DNA of 64,000 bases from SIG78 sp045533055 (lineage in GTDB: Bacteria; Verrucomicrobiota; Lentisphaeria; Victivallales; Victivallaceae), in the NCBI GenBank assembly GCA_045533055.1, contig JAZSHD010000236.1, positions 5,134-69,133 of the forward strand, read 5' to 3'. Below are positions 25,481 through 35,155 of this stretch, piece after piece (the stretch's first letter is position 1; each line of letters starts with the position of its first letter). The notes beneath the pieces were generated by a model. It made no database searches. It saw only the letters and a program-made list of their open reading frames with translations, and was not told the origin of the DNA. The position numbers and the translations under genes were made by a program.

Positions 25481-26512
25481 TCATTTCTCCGCAGCTTTTT
25501 TGCGGCAATCGTTCAGTATCCGCATAAGTTCCATGCTCTCATGCAAAGGTACATAGGCGGGTTTGTTTCCGGCAAAATAGTCGTATATATAGTTGTAATA
25601 ACTGGGTACATCCCAACTATCCACCGGCAGAGTTTCGGTTATCCAGGGTATGTTGGTTTCTATGGAATATGCCCGATCCTGTGCGGCGAGAGTTTTCTGC
25701 ATTTCCAGCTCCGGCAAAGTGCCCGGCTCGATGTAGTTTATCACCCAGGATTTGGCATTGGCACAATACTTGGCACTGCCCAGCGTACCGAAAACCTCCC
25801 ATGTATCAGTACGGACGGCGGAACCCAGATTGATTTCCACCGTGCCGCTGACTCCGGAAGAAGATTTCAAAAGCACACTTACCAGATCCTCGGCATCGCC
25901 GATGCCCACAGTACGCTGCATGACCGCACCCTTGACTTCCACGGTGCCGCCGAATGCAGCAAGGAACTGGTCTATATAGTGTGCTCCATAATTATTGAGC
26001 ATACCGCCGCCGCAATCAACTCTGCTCTGCCAGTCGTTACGCCGGTTGTAAAACTCCAACACCCGCCGGGAGTGGGTGATAGTACCCAGCTTTTGCCGCA
26101 CACTTTTCTGGAACATAAGGTATTCGCCCCAGTTCCGGTGGGGCTGGTAGAGCATGAGTTTGCCATTGGTGCGTTTTACTGCTTCGGCAACTTCTTGAGC
26201 GGCGGCGAGAGATTCGCACATGGGTTTTTCCAGAAAAACCATCAAGTTCCGTTCCAACGCCGCAACAGTTTGGGGTTTGTGGAACAAAGTGGGCGAAGCG
26301 ATCACCGCCATATCGGCAGAGTTTTCCGCTGCGAGCATTTCGTCAAAATCAGCATAGGTGCGGATCCCGGGGTATTCGGCGGCGGCCTCGTTGCGGCGTT
26401 CTTCCACCGGGTCGGATATTGCCAGCAAGTTGAAGCGGCTGTCTGCTTTTATCTGGGGCAGATGGTAACGCCACGCAATGCGTCCCAAGCCGGAAACTAC
26501 AACATTTATCAT
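25481..26512 (-). CDS. Gfo/Idh/MocA-family NAD(P)-dependent oxidoreductase
   Basis: The start at 26512 follows GAGGAG by 7 bases. An N-terminal Rossmann fold (VVVSGLGRIAWRYHLPQIK) and the hallmark EKPMCES motif identify the family; the C-terminal domain carries the expected HRNWGEY and GGGMLNNYGAHYIDQ (catalytic His/Asp region). These proteins oxidise or reduce sugars, inositols or their derivatives. It lies between the 1621-aa glycosidase-like gene and the sugar isomerase, so it may process the monosaccharide released by this locus. Confidence 0.88.
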   Translation of the reverse strand: MINVVVSGLGRIAWRYHLPQIKADSRFNLLAISDPVEERRNEAAAEYPGIRTYADFDEMLAAENSADMAVIASPTLFHKPQTVAALERNLMVFLEKPMCESLAAAQEVAEAVKRTNGKLMLYQPHRNWGEYLMFQKSVRQKLGTITHSRRVLEFYNRRNDWQSRVDCGGGMLNNYGAHYIDQFLAAFGGTVEVKGAVMQRTVGIGDAEDLVSVLLKSSSGVSGTVEINLGSAVRTDTWEVFGTLGSAKYCANAKSWVINYIEPGTLPELEMQKTLAAQDRAYSIETNIPWITETLPVDSWDVPSYYNYIYDYFAGNKPAYVPLHESMELMRILNDCRKKAAEK

Positions 26513-26523
26513 AAATAAACTCC

Positions 26524-29500
26524 TCAATCAACCAGTTTGAACTGGAACTGGTTGCCGGTAAAATAGGATTTACCGGGTACCAGCGTGTAATTATCGCTTT
26601 TGCCCTGCTCCAAACGGTTACGCATCAAGTTAAAAGGCACAAGTTTACCCTTTTCGGGCTTGCCGCCCAACACGCTCCACGGTACCGTTATCAGGCAAGT
26701 CCATGCTCCATCCCGGAGCGTGTATTTGGTCTTGACATCGCTGCCGGGGTGGATGATGTTTTTATCGCCGGCTTTCCGCAGCAAAGTCATATCTTCAGCA
26801 TAGCGGCAGTCGGTGGTGTCGATGATCATGTGATAGAGCATCCCCGGATCGTTGGTCTTTCCGGCAAAGAACTCCACGCTGTCGCAGAACCACGGCTTGT
26901 TGATCTTGCTGCCCTCGGTATTGGGCTTGCGGCCGGGGACTTCTTCGGCAGTGTAATGAAAATAGAGGTTTTTATCGTCCCAGCCCGCATGGACTTGGGT
27001 CTTCAAAGGTGCCATAGTCAATTTGGTGGCGTGCAAATTACCCAAAGACTGCAAATTTTTGACCGTGGGTTTGCCGGTGATCTTTTTGAATTCGATCACG
27101 GCGGTCTGGAGTTTGCCCAGCTGTATGGGCTGGGCGGCGGCAGCTCCGGCGGGGAGTTCATCTGCAACCGCCAGCACTTCCAGCTCCAGCGAACGGTTGG
27201 GGCAAATATCTTCCATATACAGCGTCAACGCCATTTTGCCGTTCCAGTCGTTGGGGGCACCCAAGGCTTGCATATCCAGCCACAACTCTTTAGTTTCGGC
27301 GGTTTTGTTTATCACCAGATCATCCAGCATATAGATATTGTTGCAAACGCCTTTTTTGCCCCAGTGATTGGGGCGTTTGGATTTGCGTTTATCGGTCTGC
27401 AAGCCCAAACCGGCGGCGGTTCGGTGAGTGTACCCATTGCCGGAAGCAAAGTCCAATATCAAACCGGCAAAGACCGTGTGGCGGCTGGCACGCACCACAT
27501 GGCTCTGGGGCTTGAGGCCGTAGGTGTTGTAGTAAATAAAACCGTTTTTGAGCCGCACTTTCACATAGCGTTTGGCGTGAAACTCCAGCATGGCACCGGT
27601 GCGGTTGAAGTGGTTTTCGATATTCCGCAAAGTAGTGATATGCAATGCAAGTTTACTGCTGTCAACTCTGGCTTCCGAAGCACCGGTGCTGGAAAGGGTG
27701 CCTTGAGCATAAACTTTTATGTTATTGACGGTTTTATCGACTTTTTCGATTTTCTGTTTATCCTTGAGGTCGATCAATATGGGCAGGAATTTCGTGGGCT
27801 TGCCCAGCTTGGGGAGCTTGATATTTTTGCTCAATTTGCCCGCTTTGACCGTATAAACTCCGGGGCGGATGGTGTCGGGCAAATCCAGCGAGAAACTGCC
27901 GTTGCGGGCAAGCACCAGATTGCCTTCGTTGTAAATGGTTACCGGCACATTGGCGGGTGCAACCTTTACAACCAAAGTGCGTTTTTTGCGAACTACGCTC
28001 AAACTCTTGACCTTGACTTCATCTGCCGGAGCAACGGCAAGTTCGATATTGCTGACACCTTTGCCAACTTTGACTACCGCCCAACGCATGTTGTTTTCGA
28101 TCCTCAAATCAGCCTTGACCGGTTGACCGTTGACCTTGACTTCTTTGATGGCTTGATTTTCTTCCAGCAGCAGACCGATTTCGGCAGAAGTGTATTCGCT
28201 TTTTACGGTAAATTTGCCGTTATCTCCATCAAGTTCGATGCCCGGCTGACCGGCAAGGTAGTAGTGCGACGGCTCATTTTCGATACTCAAAACTGCCGCC
28301 GGCACCTGGCTGAACATAAGCACTTGAGCTTCGTTGACTTTGAGCGGCACTTTCACGCTGATGCGTTCCGCATACTTTTGCTTGCCAAGATAATGCGGCA
28401 CCACCGCCCGGTCGGTTATCCAGCCGGTTTGGGCGTAGGCTTTTGCCAGCTGGGGTTCGCCGAACATACCTTTATATTTTTTGCCGTTTTTGATGGTGTA
28501 TCGCCAAATGTAAATGGGTTTGGCGGGGTCTTTGATATTCAAAGGTTTGGTCAATGCGGAAATTTCCCGGACTTCCGGCTTGGTGATGTGGGGATTGACG
28601 AAGATCCAGCCGTTGTTGAGCTGCTGAAGGGTCATACATTCCACATTTTCTTTGGCATCCATCCGCCAGTCGGGCTTAACATCGGCATCGGTGATCTGGG
28701 CTTGCCGGATCTCGTATCTGGCTCCGATAAAGGGTATATCCGCAGCGGAGAGCGAACGGCTGTTGTATGAAGCCACCACCCCGATACCTGCCATGTAGTT
28801 GTGGAAAGCTCCATCCACCCCCGGCAGCCAGTAGATATATACCGAGTGGTGCAGCGGGTCTTTGTAGGCAAACATCTTGAACTTCCACATCAATATCGCC
28901 CCCCGCCGCCATTCGTTGGTCAGCGTGCCGCCGAAACTTTCCAGATAACCGATGTCCCCCAGCGGGTTTTCGCTGTGGTTGAAGAAGATTATCCGGTTGG
29001 GGTCACGCTTCTGTATGGCATTACGCACTGCCAGATAAAAATCGGTCTGCCCCATGGGGTCGTCGATCTGCATGGTGTCCCAATCTTTGGCGAAAGCTCC
29101 CGACTTGCCGCCATCCAGATACCATGCATCCTGATTGTAGGCGTTGACGAATTTTTCGATCTGATCCACCGCCTCGTCCCGGGAATCTTTGAATTTCCAA
29201 AACCGCAAATAGTTGACATTCACTCCGGGGAACCAGGAAGCCGGCGACCCGTTGCGGAGCGTTTTTACAAACCATTCCGGGTGATTTTTTACCGGGGTGC
29301 TCCAGGGGAATGCACTCCAGAACCAGGTGTAATAAGCCAATTTCAGATTGGGTGCGATTTTTTGCAATCTGGCAACTTTCTCCCGCAGTTCATCGGCGGT
29401 GCTGCGGTTGCCGAACCAGCCGTAAACGGCATCGCCTTCGGAAATGACATCGCCCCAGATGCCGTTGGAGTCGTACATCGCTGGATCAATAAGATACCCC

Positions 29501-31389
29501 CGGGGGGAGAAGGCTCTGTTCATATTTTCCGCATAACGCATACTGCTGCCGTGGTAAGCGCCGTTCCAGCCGGTGGACATGGTGCAGCGGAGATCCCGCA
29601 GCCATGCCGGACGCTTGACTTGCGAGCGGTAAGCGGCGGCTTCGGGCGTAGAAATATATTCGTCGTAGGCTTTGAGCATACCGCCATCGGTAATGGAAAA
29701 ACGGTTTTCAAAGCTGTGTACTTTCCGGTCAAGGGGCACAATGGCTGCCGAAGTTATACGCCAGCCGTTGGCACGGAAGACCTGGAGATTTTCCTCTTCG
29801 GTGCCCACATCCATATAGGTAAAGCGGTCGTTGAACTTGAACCGGGTGTGCCAGATGACCTGACGGGTCACGGCATTTTCAAAGCCGATGGTGGGTATAT
29901 TGGTAAAGCTGCGATCCATCTGCACTTCATTAGCAGGCAGGCGGAACATGCCGATCGCCACAGCGGTACCGGGCATTTCGTAAAAGCCCTGACTGCGGAA
30001 CTTCTGCTCCAGAATAACATCGGTTGCCAGCCGCAGGAATTTGCGTTCTTTCATGCCTTTATCAATAACTTCGACCTTTTCAAACAAGGCATTTTTTACT
30101 ACATAGTATGTACGCCGCAGTTCCAGCTGGGGCAATGCATCGTTGGTTACAGTCACCACCAGTTTGCCGTCAGGAGTTTGGATGCTTTTTACTTTATCCC
30201 GATTGCCGTCAACAACTGTATCCTTTGCCCGGGTCTGCAAGGTGTAAATGGGGGTCATACGCTGAACGATGAGCTTGTTTTTGTAGTATAGACCATTGAC
30301 CACGCCGTTGGATTTAGCAACAAAAAGTTTGTAATCGCCCTGCTGGAAGATGGCGTAATTTCTGCTGTTGCGTTCCGGCATGGGTACGCCGTTATCGTAA
30401 TTGAGTTCGGCGGCTTTTACGATCTCTGCTTCGGTGGGGGTGTGGCCGAAAAATTCCACTTCCGAAAATTCCACCGGAAAGTCCGACCGGGGCCGGGTGG
30501 CTTTAAGCCGGATAAATCTGCCTACAATGGGTTTGTCCTTGCTTTTGAAAGTATATTCCACCAGTCTGGCTTTGGTGCCGCTATCTTCGTTGCGCAAGAT
30601 CCCTGCCGGAACAAAGTCCTTGTCGTCAATGCCCGAAAAGATGGCGATCTCCGCAAAGTTGTGGGAGGGTGCCGAGTTGGCAGAAACTTTGATTTCGTCA
30701 ATGGTGAACTTGCCCCCCAGATCGAAAGTGATGAACGGGTCGTCGCTGAACTGCCGGTAATGGATGTTTTTCTTTTTGTTGCCGTCGGTCAGGGTGGTGC
30801 CGTTTTCGCCGCTGGTGGGTTTGGCGCCGTTGTGGACATATTTCATAACTTTAAGCTGCCGGGTGCCGCTGGTTTTGGGCAGGAGTTTGAAGTCGGCAAA
30901 CTCCATAAATTTGCCCTTGGCTGACATATTTGCATAGGGCGTGATACGCATAGAGTGTGTTTCGTTGAAAGTTACGGTATTGCCCCGTTGAGCGGTAAAA
31001 CTGTCTTTATCCAGCGGGATCACCACTTTTGACCACTTTTGGCCTTTGCCGGAAGCAAACTTGCCGTGAACTCTGCCGGTTTGGCTTTCCAGAAAAATCG
31101 TCATGCCTTTGCCGGAAATATTGTGCCGCACATAAAACTCAATGGCAGAGTATTTGCCGAAATCCACCGGCGGAGTGAATTTACCCACTGCCCCCTGATA
31201 TTTACCCGCAGCCGTCGCTTCGATGTGGACAGCATTTTTGCCGCCGGGACCTTTTACGGCACTGACTTCGGGTGCCGAAACCGCTTTAGCCTGATACCCC
31301 GACCACTCAATAACAGGGGCAAAAGGTTTATCAACAGCACCCAGGGTCAATGCTGTAAAACTCAAAATGATATATGCAAGAAATCTCAT
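26524..31389 (-). CDS. Very large secreted multidomain glycosidase-like protein (1621 aa)
   Basis: A signal peptide (MRFLAYIILSFTALTLGA) precedes a CBM/CIA30-like beta domain (~20-165), then an F5/8 C discoidin-like domain (~180-310: DPFITFDLGGKFTIDEIKVS, VGRFIRLKATRP). A glycosidase-type beta domain and TIM barrel occupy ~320-1000, with NAYNQDAWYLDGGKSGAF and IIFFNHSENPLGDIGY as probable active-site strands, GH36-like in style. After further beta domains the last ~170 residues form a CBM9-like domain (HAGWDDKNLYFHYTAEE, DSVEFFAGKTND). This is one of the longest genes in the window. It is co-transcribed with a pilin-like gene upstream and sugar-processing genes downstream. The two long opposite-strand frames inside it are shadows. 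Confidence 0.65.
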   Translation of the reverse strand: MRFLAYIILSFTALTLGAVDKPFAPVIEWSGYQAKAVSAPEVSAVKGPGGKNAVHIEATAAGKYQGAVGKFTPPVDFGKYSAIEFYVRHNISGKGMTIFLESQTGRVHGKFASGKGQKWSKVVIPLDKDSFTAQRGNTVTFNETHSMRITPYANMSAKGKFMEFADFKLLPKTSGTRQLKVMKYVHNGAKPTSGENGTTLTDGNKKKNIHYRQFSDDPFITFDLGGKFTIDEIKVSANSAPSHNFAEIAIFSGIDDKDFVPAGILRNEDSGTKARLVEYTFKSKDKPIVGRFIRLKATRPRSDFPVEFSEVEFFGHTPTEAEIVKAAELNYDNGVPMPERNSRNYAIFQQGDYKLFVAKSNGVVNGLYYKNKLIVQRMTPIYTLQTRAKDTVVDGNRDKVKSIQTPDGKLVVTVTNDALPQLELRRTYYVVKNALFEKVEVIDKGMKERKFLRLATDVILEQKFRSQGFYEMPGTAVAIGMFRLPANEVQMDRSFTNIPTIGFENAVTRQVIWHTRFKFNDRFTYMDVGTEEENLQVFRANGWRITSAAIVPLDRKVHSFENRFSITDGGMLKAYDEYISTPEAAAYRSQVKRPAWLRDLRCTMSTGWNGAYHGSSMRYAENMNRAFSPRGYLIDPAMYDSNGIWGDVISEGDAVYGWFGNRSTADELREKVARLQKIAPNLKLAYYTWFWSAFPWSTPVKNHPEWFVKTLRNGSPASWFPGVNVNYLRFWKFKDSRDEAVDQIEKFVNAYNQDAWYLDGGKSGAFAKDWDTMQIDDPMGQTDFYLAVRNAIQKRDPNRIIFFNHSENPLGDIGYLESFGGTLTNEWRRGAILMWKFKMFAYKDPLHHSVYIYWLPGVDGAFHNYMAGIGVVASYNSRSLSAADIPFIGARYEIRQAQITDADVKPDWRMDAKENVECMTLQQLNNGWIFVNPHITKPEVREISALTKPLNIKDPAKPIYIWRYTIKNGKKYKGMFGEPQLAKAYAQTGWITDRAVVPHYLGKQKYAERISVKVPLKVNEAQVLMFSQVPAAVLSIENEPSHYYLAGQPGIELDGDNGKFTVKSEYTSAEIGLLLEENQAIKEVKVNGQPVKADLRIENNMRWAVVKVGKGVSNIELAVAPADEVKVKSLSVVRKKRTLVVKVAPANVPVTIYNEGNLVLARNGSFSLDLPDTIRPGVYTVKAGKLSKNIKLPKLGKPTKFLPILIDLKDKQKIEKVDKTVNNIKVYAQGTLSSTGASEARVDSSKLALHITTLRNIENHFNRTGAMLEFHAKRYVKVRLKNGFIYYNTYGLKPQSHVVRASRHTVFAGLILDFASGNGYTHRTAAGLGLQTDKRKSKRPNHWGKKGVCNNIYMLDDLVINKTAETKELWLDMQALGAPNDWNGKMALTLYMEDICPNRSLELEVLAVADELPAGAAAAQPIQLGKLQTAVIEFKKITGKPTVKNLQSLGNLHATKLTMAPLKTQVHAGWDDKNLYFHYTAEEVPGRKPNTEGSKINKPWFCDSVEFFAGKTNDPGMLYHMIIDTTDCRYAEDMTLLRKAGDKNIIHPGSDVKTKYTLRDGAWTCLITVPWSVLGGKPEKGKLVPFNLMRNRLEQGKSDNYTLVPGKSYFTGNQFQFKLVD

Positions 31390-31424
31390 AATTCACACTC
31401 TTGATTCTTTGCAAAATTTATTCT

Positions 31425-32102
31425 TTACTCTTCAATTACAGTAAGATAAGCACTGTACTTATCCTTGACCGTCCCTTGATTATAGTTTTTGCGGGCTATA
31501 CTGTCTTTATGCTCGTTTTCCACATGCCCATCGGCAAAAAGTGTATTGAACGATCTGTTATGCCGGGCATGGATATTGCCGTTGGTTTTGTTAAGCCCCA
31601 TGTAAATAATGTAGCTCCCGCGCTGCGGATTACTGGAACCCGGATTTACCGAGTCGTGGATAAAACCGTATTCGCTGGGATTTTGCATTTTAAGCCGGTT
31701 GGGGGTGTTGACCGGAGTGATGTTGCCCAAACGCATACCATAAGTAGTGGACGGATAAACATATCCGCTTTCCGGTTCAGATGGGTGTGAAGGACAATAA
31801 AACAGTTTTCCGAAATCTTTGTTGGCTTCACCCTCGTTGAACATCAATGCCAGACGCTTTGACCATTGTACTTTGTTGTCGTCGGTTTCTGTAATTTGGG
31901 CAGGCGGGAAGTATTCTCCTTCGCAACTGTCAGCATACATATTTACATAAGTACCAAGATTTTTCATATTAGATGAACACGATGATGTCCGTGCCCGCTC
32001 CCGGGCGGCTGACAATGCCGGCAACAGCATGGCCGCCAGGATGGCGATAATGGCGATAACCACAAGGAGTTCGATGAGAGTGAAACTGGTTCTGCTTTTC
32101 AT
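31425..32102 (-). CDS. Prepilin-type N-terminal methylation/H-X9-DG family protein
   Basis: Start chosen at ATG 32102 (MKSRTSFTLIELL), after AAAGGT; the longer frame has no ribosome site. The prepilin motif FTLIELLVVIAIIAILAAMLLPA and helix are canonical, and the C-terminus has a perfect H-X9-DG motif (HNRSFNTLFADG). A soluble Cys pair lies in the middle. It is the first gene of the leftward operon, 35 bp before the 1621-aa enzyme, and divergent from an AraC regulator. Confidence 0.88.
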   Translation of the reverse strand: MKSRTSFTLIELLVVIAIIAILAAMLLPALSAARERARTSSCSSNMKNLGTYVNMYADSCEGEYFPPAQITETDDNKVQWSKRLALMFNEGEANKDFGKLFYCPSHPSEPESGYVYPSTTYGMRLGNITPVNTPNRLKMQNPSEYGFIHDSVNPGSSNPQRGSYIIYMGLNKTNGNIHARHNRSFNTLFADGHVENEHKDSIARKNYNQGTVKDKYSAYLTVIEE

Positions 32103-32316
32103 GACCTTTACCTTTCTATTGTTTATATAAGTCAACTTATTGATATTCCTCTATTAATATACAATAAAATCACGCCTTTGTGAATAGATGATATTTTGAA
32201 TATCATATATATTTTTACGATTTAAGAATAAAATTATAAAAATATTATATCATTGCTTGACAAATCAAAAATCCAATACTATTGTAAACACAAACACGCC
32301 TTGGGGAATTTGCATT

Positions 32317-33159
32317 ATGAAGCCTCTGGAATATGTAGAAAACGCCATCGTGCAGCTGGAAAATTATCTGAAATTGCCCATAACCATCGTTGACCACGAC
32401 GGTTGGTTCAACAATCGTCAGAACAGAAGAATTTTCAACGAAGTCCGCAAGTCGCACCGCAAACTTGCATTGTGCGATATGGTTTTCTGTGCCCGGTGCC
32501 GTGCCAACTGCCGTTATAAGATCAACAATCTTTGCATGAATGAGCCATATTCACACTATACCGTTTGCTGGCAGAATTTCGGACAGATCGCCGTGCCGCT
32601 GCGGCACAACAACATCCATTACGGCATACTTTATGCCGGACTTTTCCGGAACACCGCAAATCCCCCCGCCGGAATGACGGAAGAGTTTTGCCGTGCCTAT
32701 AAAGCTTTGCCGTTATACAACAAAGAACGCATTGCAGAATTTATGCAGGTGCTGGATATGTTCGGCAGGGGCTTGATCGACTATCTTTGCGAAGAAAATA
32801 TCGTTGACCTTGATTACGATGCCCGCTTCCGCAAACTTATTGAGTATCTGGGAAATAACTATCAGCAGAATATCTCGCTGGACGATGTCGCCGGACTGCT
32901 GGAGCTCTCTCCAGCATACGCCAGCAGTTTTATCAAGCAATCATCCGGCTGCAACTTTTCGCAGTTACTGCGGGCAATACGCATTGAACACGCCAAAGAA
33001 ATGCTGACTTTATCGGGTAAAAACCTGCGGGAAATCGCCAGGATGTGCGGTTTTTCCAGCGAATTTCATTTAAGCAAAGTATTCAAACAGCAATCCGGCG
33101 AAAGCCCCTCTGAATTCCGCAAACGCAAAAAAACAGCCCACAGACCGTTGCCCAAGTAA
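32317..33159 (+). CDS. AraC-family regulator with PocR-like cysteine-rich sensor domain
   Basis: The ATG at 32317 gives about 280 residues; an upstream TTG is less convincing. The N-terminal half has clustered Cys residues (LCDMVFCARCRANCRYKINNLC, split as CDMVFCARCRANC and CMNEP) and the PocR-type segment FGQIAVPLRHNNIHYGILYAGLF. The C-terminus has two AraC helix-turn-helix units (SLDDVAGLLELSPAYASSFIKQ and LREIARMCGFSSEFHLSKVFKQ). It is divergent from the pilin/1621-aa enzyme operon and is its most likely activator. PocR-like domains are thought to sense small molecules; the ligand is not known. Confidence 0.85.
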   Translation: MKPLEYVENAIVQLENYLKLPITIVDHDGWFNNRQNRRIFNEVRKSHRKLALCDMVFCARCRANCRYKINNLCMNEPYSHYTVCWQNFGQIAVPLRHNNIHYGILYAGLFRNTANPPAGMTEEFCRAYKALPLYNKERIAEFMQVLDMFGRGLIDYLCEENIVDLDYDARFRKLIEYLGNNYQQNISLDDVAGLLELSPAYASSFIKQSSGCNFSQLLRAIRIEHAKEMLTLSGKNLREIARMCGFSSEFHLSKVFKQQSGESPSEFRKRKKTAHRPLPK

Positions 33160-33187
33160 TGCCATGGCTCCGGCTCGTCGCAAGCGG

Positions 33188-34612
33188 TTACCTGCTGCTT
33201 TTTTTCAGTTCACGCAATTTGGCTGCCTGGGGCATTTTTTTGTAAAAATCATCCAGCGGGAAACAACCGGAGATCATGCCGTGGCGGGGGCCGTTGGTAC
33301 ATTCTCCGAAAGTCCGGCAGATGCGGCGGCGATCCAATACTTTGCCAGCCAGAGCGTCAGCGGGCATTTGCGGGTAGGATAAGACCATTCTGCCGATACC
33401 GGCAAAATCAGCGTAATTATTTTCCACAATATACTCTGCTGCCGCCGGTAAATATTCCTGCAAAGCGGTCAGGCCGGAAGCTGTTAATTTTATTTCCGGA
33501 CAAAGTTCCTTCAGGCGTTTGGCTGCCGCAATGTGCCTCGATACATTGTAAAGGGGATTTTCCGGCATCAGATAGCCGTCGGCAACGGCGTACCAGGCGG
33601 GCCGCTGCATGTGCACATTGTAGTAAGGGCTGCCGATAGTGCCCACTATAAGCTCAAAATCGTATTGTTTGAGAAGCTGGGCAAATTTGATTACTTCGGT
33701 CAGGTTTTCATCCATATTCATACCGTCAACTGCGGCACCGAATGCGTATTTGGCATATTCGCTGCCCGGTTCCGCCATGGGTTTGCCGACCTTGTCTTCG
33801 CCTTTGATAAAGGGCAATATATCAAATATGCTCAAGCGGCAGCCCAGCCCCAGACCGGGGCAATCCCGTTTGATCCCTTCCACGATCTCCCGGAAAAAAC
33901 GGGTGCGGTTTTCAAAACTCCCGCCGTATGCTCCGGGGCGGTCAACGGCACTTAAAAACTCGTGCCCCAGATAACCGTGTGCCTGTTTTATATCCACAAA
34001 ATCATAACCGGCAGCTTGTGCCATTTTAGCGGCATTGACAAAGTTTTCCACGATACCGGCGATCTCGCCGTCAGTGACCACATTGGCGGCACTGTTGTTG
34101 AATTTTTTATCCAGCAGCGGGTGTGAGTAAGCAGTGCGGCTTTCCAGTTTGGCATCGTCGTTGGGGTGGGCGTATCTGCCGGAGTGAGTGAGCTGCAAGC
34201 CGATAACAGCCCCAGAGCCATAGAGATTCCGGCGGATCTTACGCATTTCCTTTACCGAATCTGCCAGCACCGGCAATGATTTTTCACTGACCAGCAGCTG
34301 CCGGGGATTGCTGCGTCCTTCGTGCATAACGGCAGCGGCTTCCACCCCGGCGATCAATGAAGCTCCGCTGGCAGCAAAGTTTTTCCAACGGCGTAAAGTG
34401 TATTCAGTAGGTACACCTGCTGCATCGCAATCCCAGCCTTCCATGGGCAAAATCGCCCAGCGGTTGTCCAGCGTTTTGCCGTAAAGAGTGATGCTTTGCT
34501 TCATGGCGTTGGTGCCATTGGCAAAACCGATGTTGATTTTTTCTTCGCTCAAATATTGCTGAAACTCCTGCAACGAGGCAAATTCAGCAACTTTCCGGTA
34601 ATCACCAGCCAT
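33188..34612 (-). CDS. Old yellow enzyme-family NADH:flavin oxidoreductase
   Basis: This 474-residue TIM-barrel flavoprotein shows OYE motifs: VIGLQLTHSGRYAHP, the catalytic-region KQAHGYLGHEFLS, FENRTRFFREIVEGIK, GCRLSIFD and the FMN-phosphate segment FAGIGRMVLSYPQMP. It lacks the C-terminal FAD/NAD domains of 2,4-dienoyl-CoA reductases, although a short Cys-containing tail (RRRICRTFGECTNGP) is present and could bind an iron-sulfur cluster. Such enzymes reduce activated C=C bonds. It is the last gene of a tight operon with an SDR, a fumarate reductase-type flavoprotein and an XRE-cupin regulator. Confidence 0.85.
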   Translation of the reverse strand: MAGDYRKVAEFASLQEFQQYLSEEKINIGFANGTNAMKQSITLYGKTLDNRWAILPMEGWDCDAAGVPTEYTLRRWKNFAASGASLIAGVEAAAVMHEGRSNPRQLLVSEKSLPVLADSVKEMRKIRRNLYGSGAVIGLQLTHSGRYAHPNDDAKLESRTAYSHPLLDKKFNNSAANVVTDGEIAGIVENFVNAAKMAQAAGYDFVDIKQAHGYLGHEFLSAVDRPGAYGGSFENRTRFFREIVEGIKRDCPGLGLGCRLSIFDILPFIKGEDKVGKPMAEPGSEYAKYAFGAAVDGMNMDENLTEVIKFAQLLKQYDFELIVGTIGSPYYNVHMQRPAWYAVADGYLMPENPLYNVSRHIAAAKRLKELCPEIKLTASGLTALQEYLPAAAEYIVENNYADFAGIGRMVLSYPQMPADALAGKVLDRRRICRTFGECTNGPRHGMISGCFPLDDFYKKMPQAAKLRELKKSSR

Positions 34613-34615
34613 ATA

Positions 34616-35155
34616 TCAAAACCTCTTGTTTTTCTTTATATGAGTTATAATAAGTTTGCAATCTTCCAAAACATTGTATTCGTGGTACAGCAAAGCGTCG
34701 AACTGCAATGACATGCCCCGTTCCAGCTTGTACTTCTGCCCGGCAACCGTGATTTCCACTACGCCTTCCTGCACCCAGCACATTTCCGAATCTTCCCGGT
34801 GAACCGAGGGCGTACAAAGTCTTGCTCCGGCGGCGGCAGCGGCAGTCATGCAGCGGATATTGCCGTAGCTGACCCGCCGGAAGGTAAAACCATCGTTGCA
34901 GTAATCCTGTTCAACGACCTGCTGGGCGGTGCGTTTTTCCGCCAACGCCAGAAGATCCGATAAATTCATGGAAAATGCCTGTGCAAGTTTGTAAAGTGTT
35001 TCCAATTCTGCCTTGTTCCAGTTCCGTTCCAGCTTGCTTATAACGCTGGCGGATACCCCGGAGCGTTCGCTTAAATCAGCTATGCTCCACTGAAACTGCC
35101 GCCGAAGCTGCCGCAATACGCCGAAATCCCACCGCTTTTCCTGTAAATTAGTCAT
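34616..35155 (-). CDS. XRE-family regulator with C-terminal cupin domain
   Basis: The ATG at 35155 overlaps the end of the upstream flavoprotein gene and follows GGGGAG; a longer in-frame start lies inside that gene and is unlikely. Residues ~12-65 are an XRE helix-turn-helix (WSIADLSERSGVSASVISKLERN) and the C-terminal ~80 residues a cupin (SEMCWVQEGVVEITVAG, LERGMSLQFDALLYHEYN). Regulators of this type usually sense a small metabolite and control their own operon. Here the gene lies inside the redox operon it probably regulates. Confidence 0.88.
   Translation of the reverse strand: MTNLQEKRWDFGVLRQLRRQFQWSIADLSERSGVSASVISKLERNWNKAELETLYKLAQAFSMNLSDLLALAEKRTAQQVVEQDYCNDGFTFRRVSYGNIRCMTAAAAAGARLCTPSVHREDSEMCWVQEGVVEITVAGQKYKLERGMSLQFDALLYHEYNVLEDCKLIITHIKKNKRF

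Noticed and set aside
26749..30291. Two long plus-strand frames (673 and 496 codons)
   Set aside because: They are antisense to the 1621-aa glycosidase-like gene and show no domain-like sequence.
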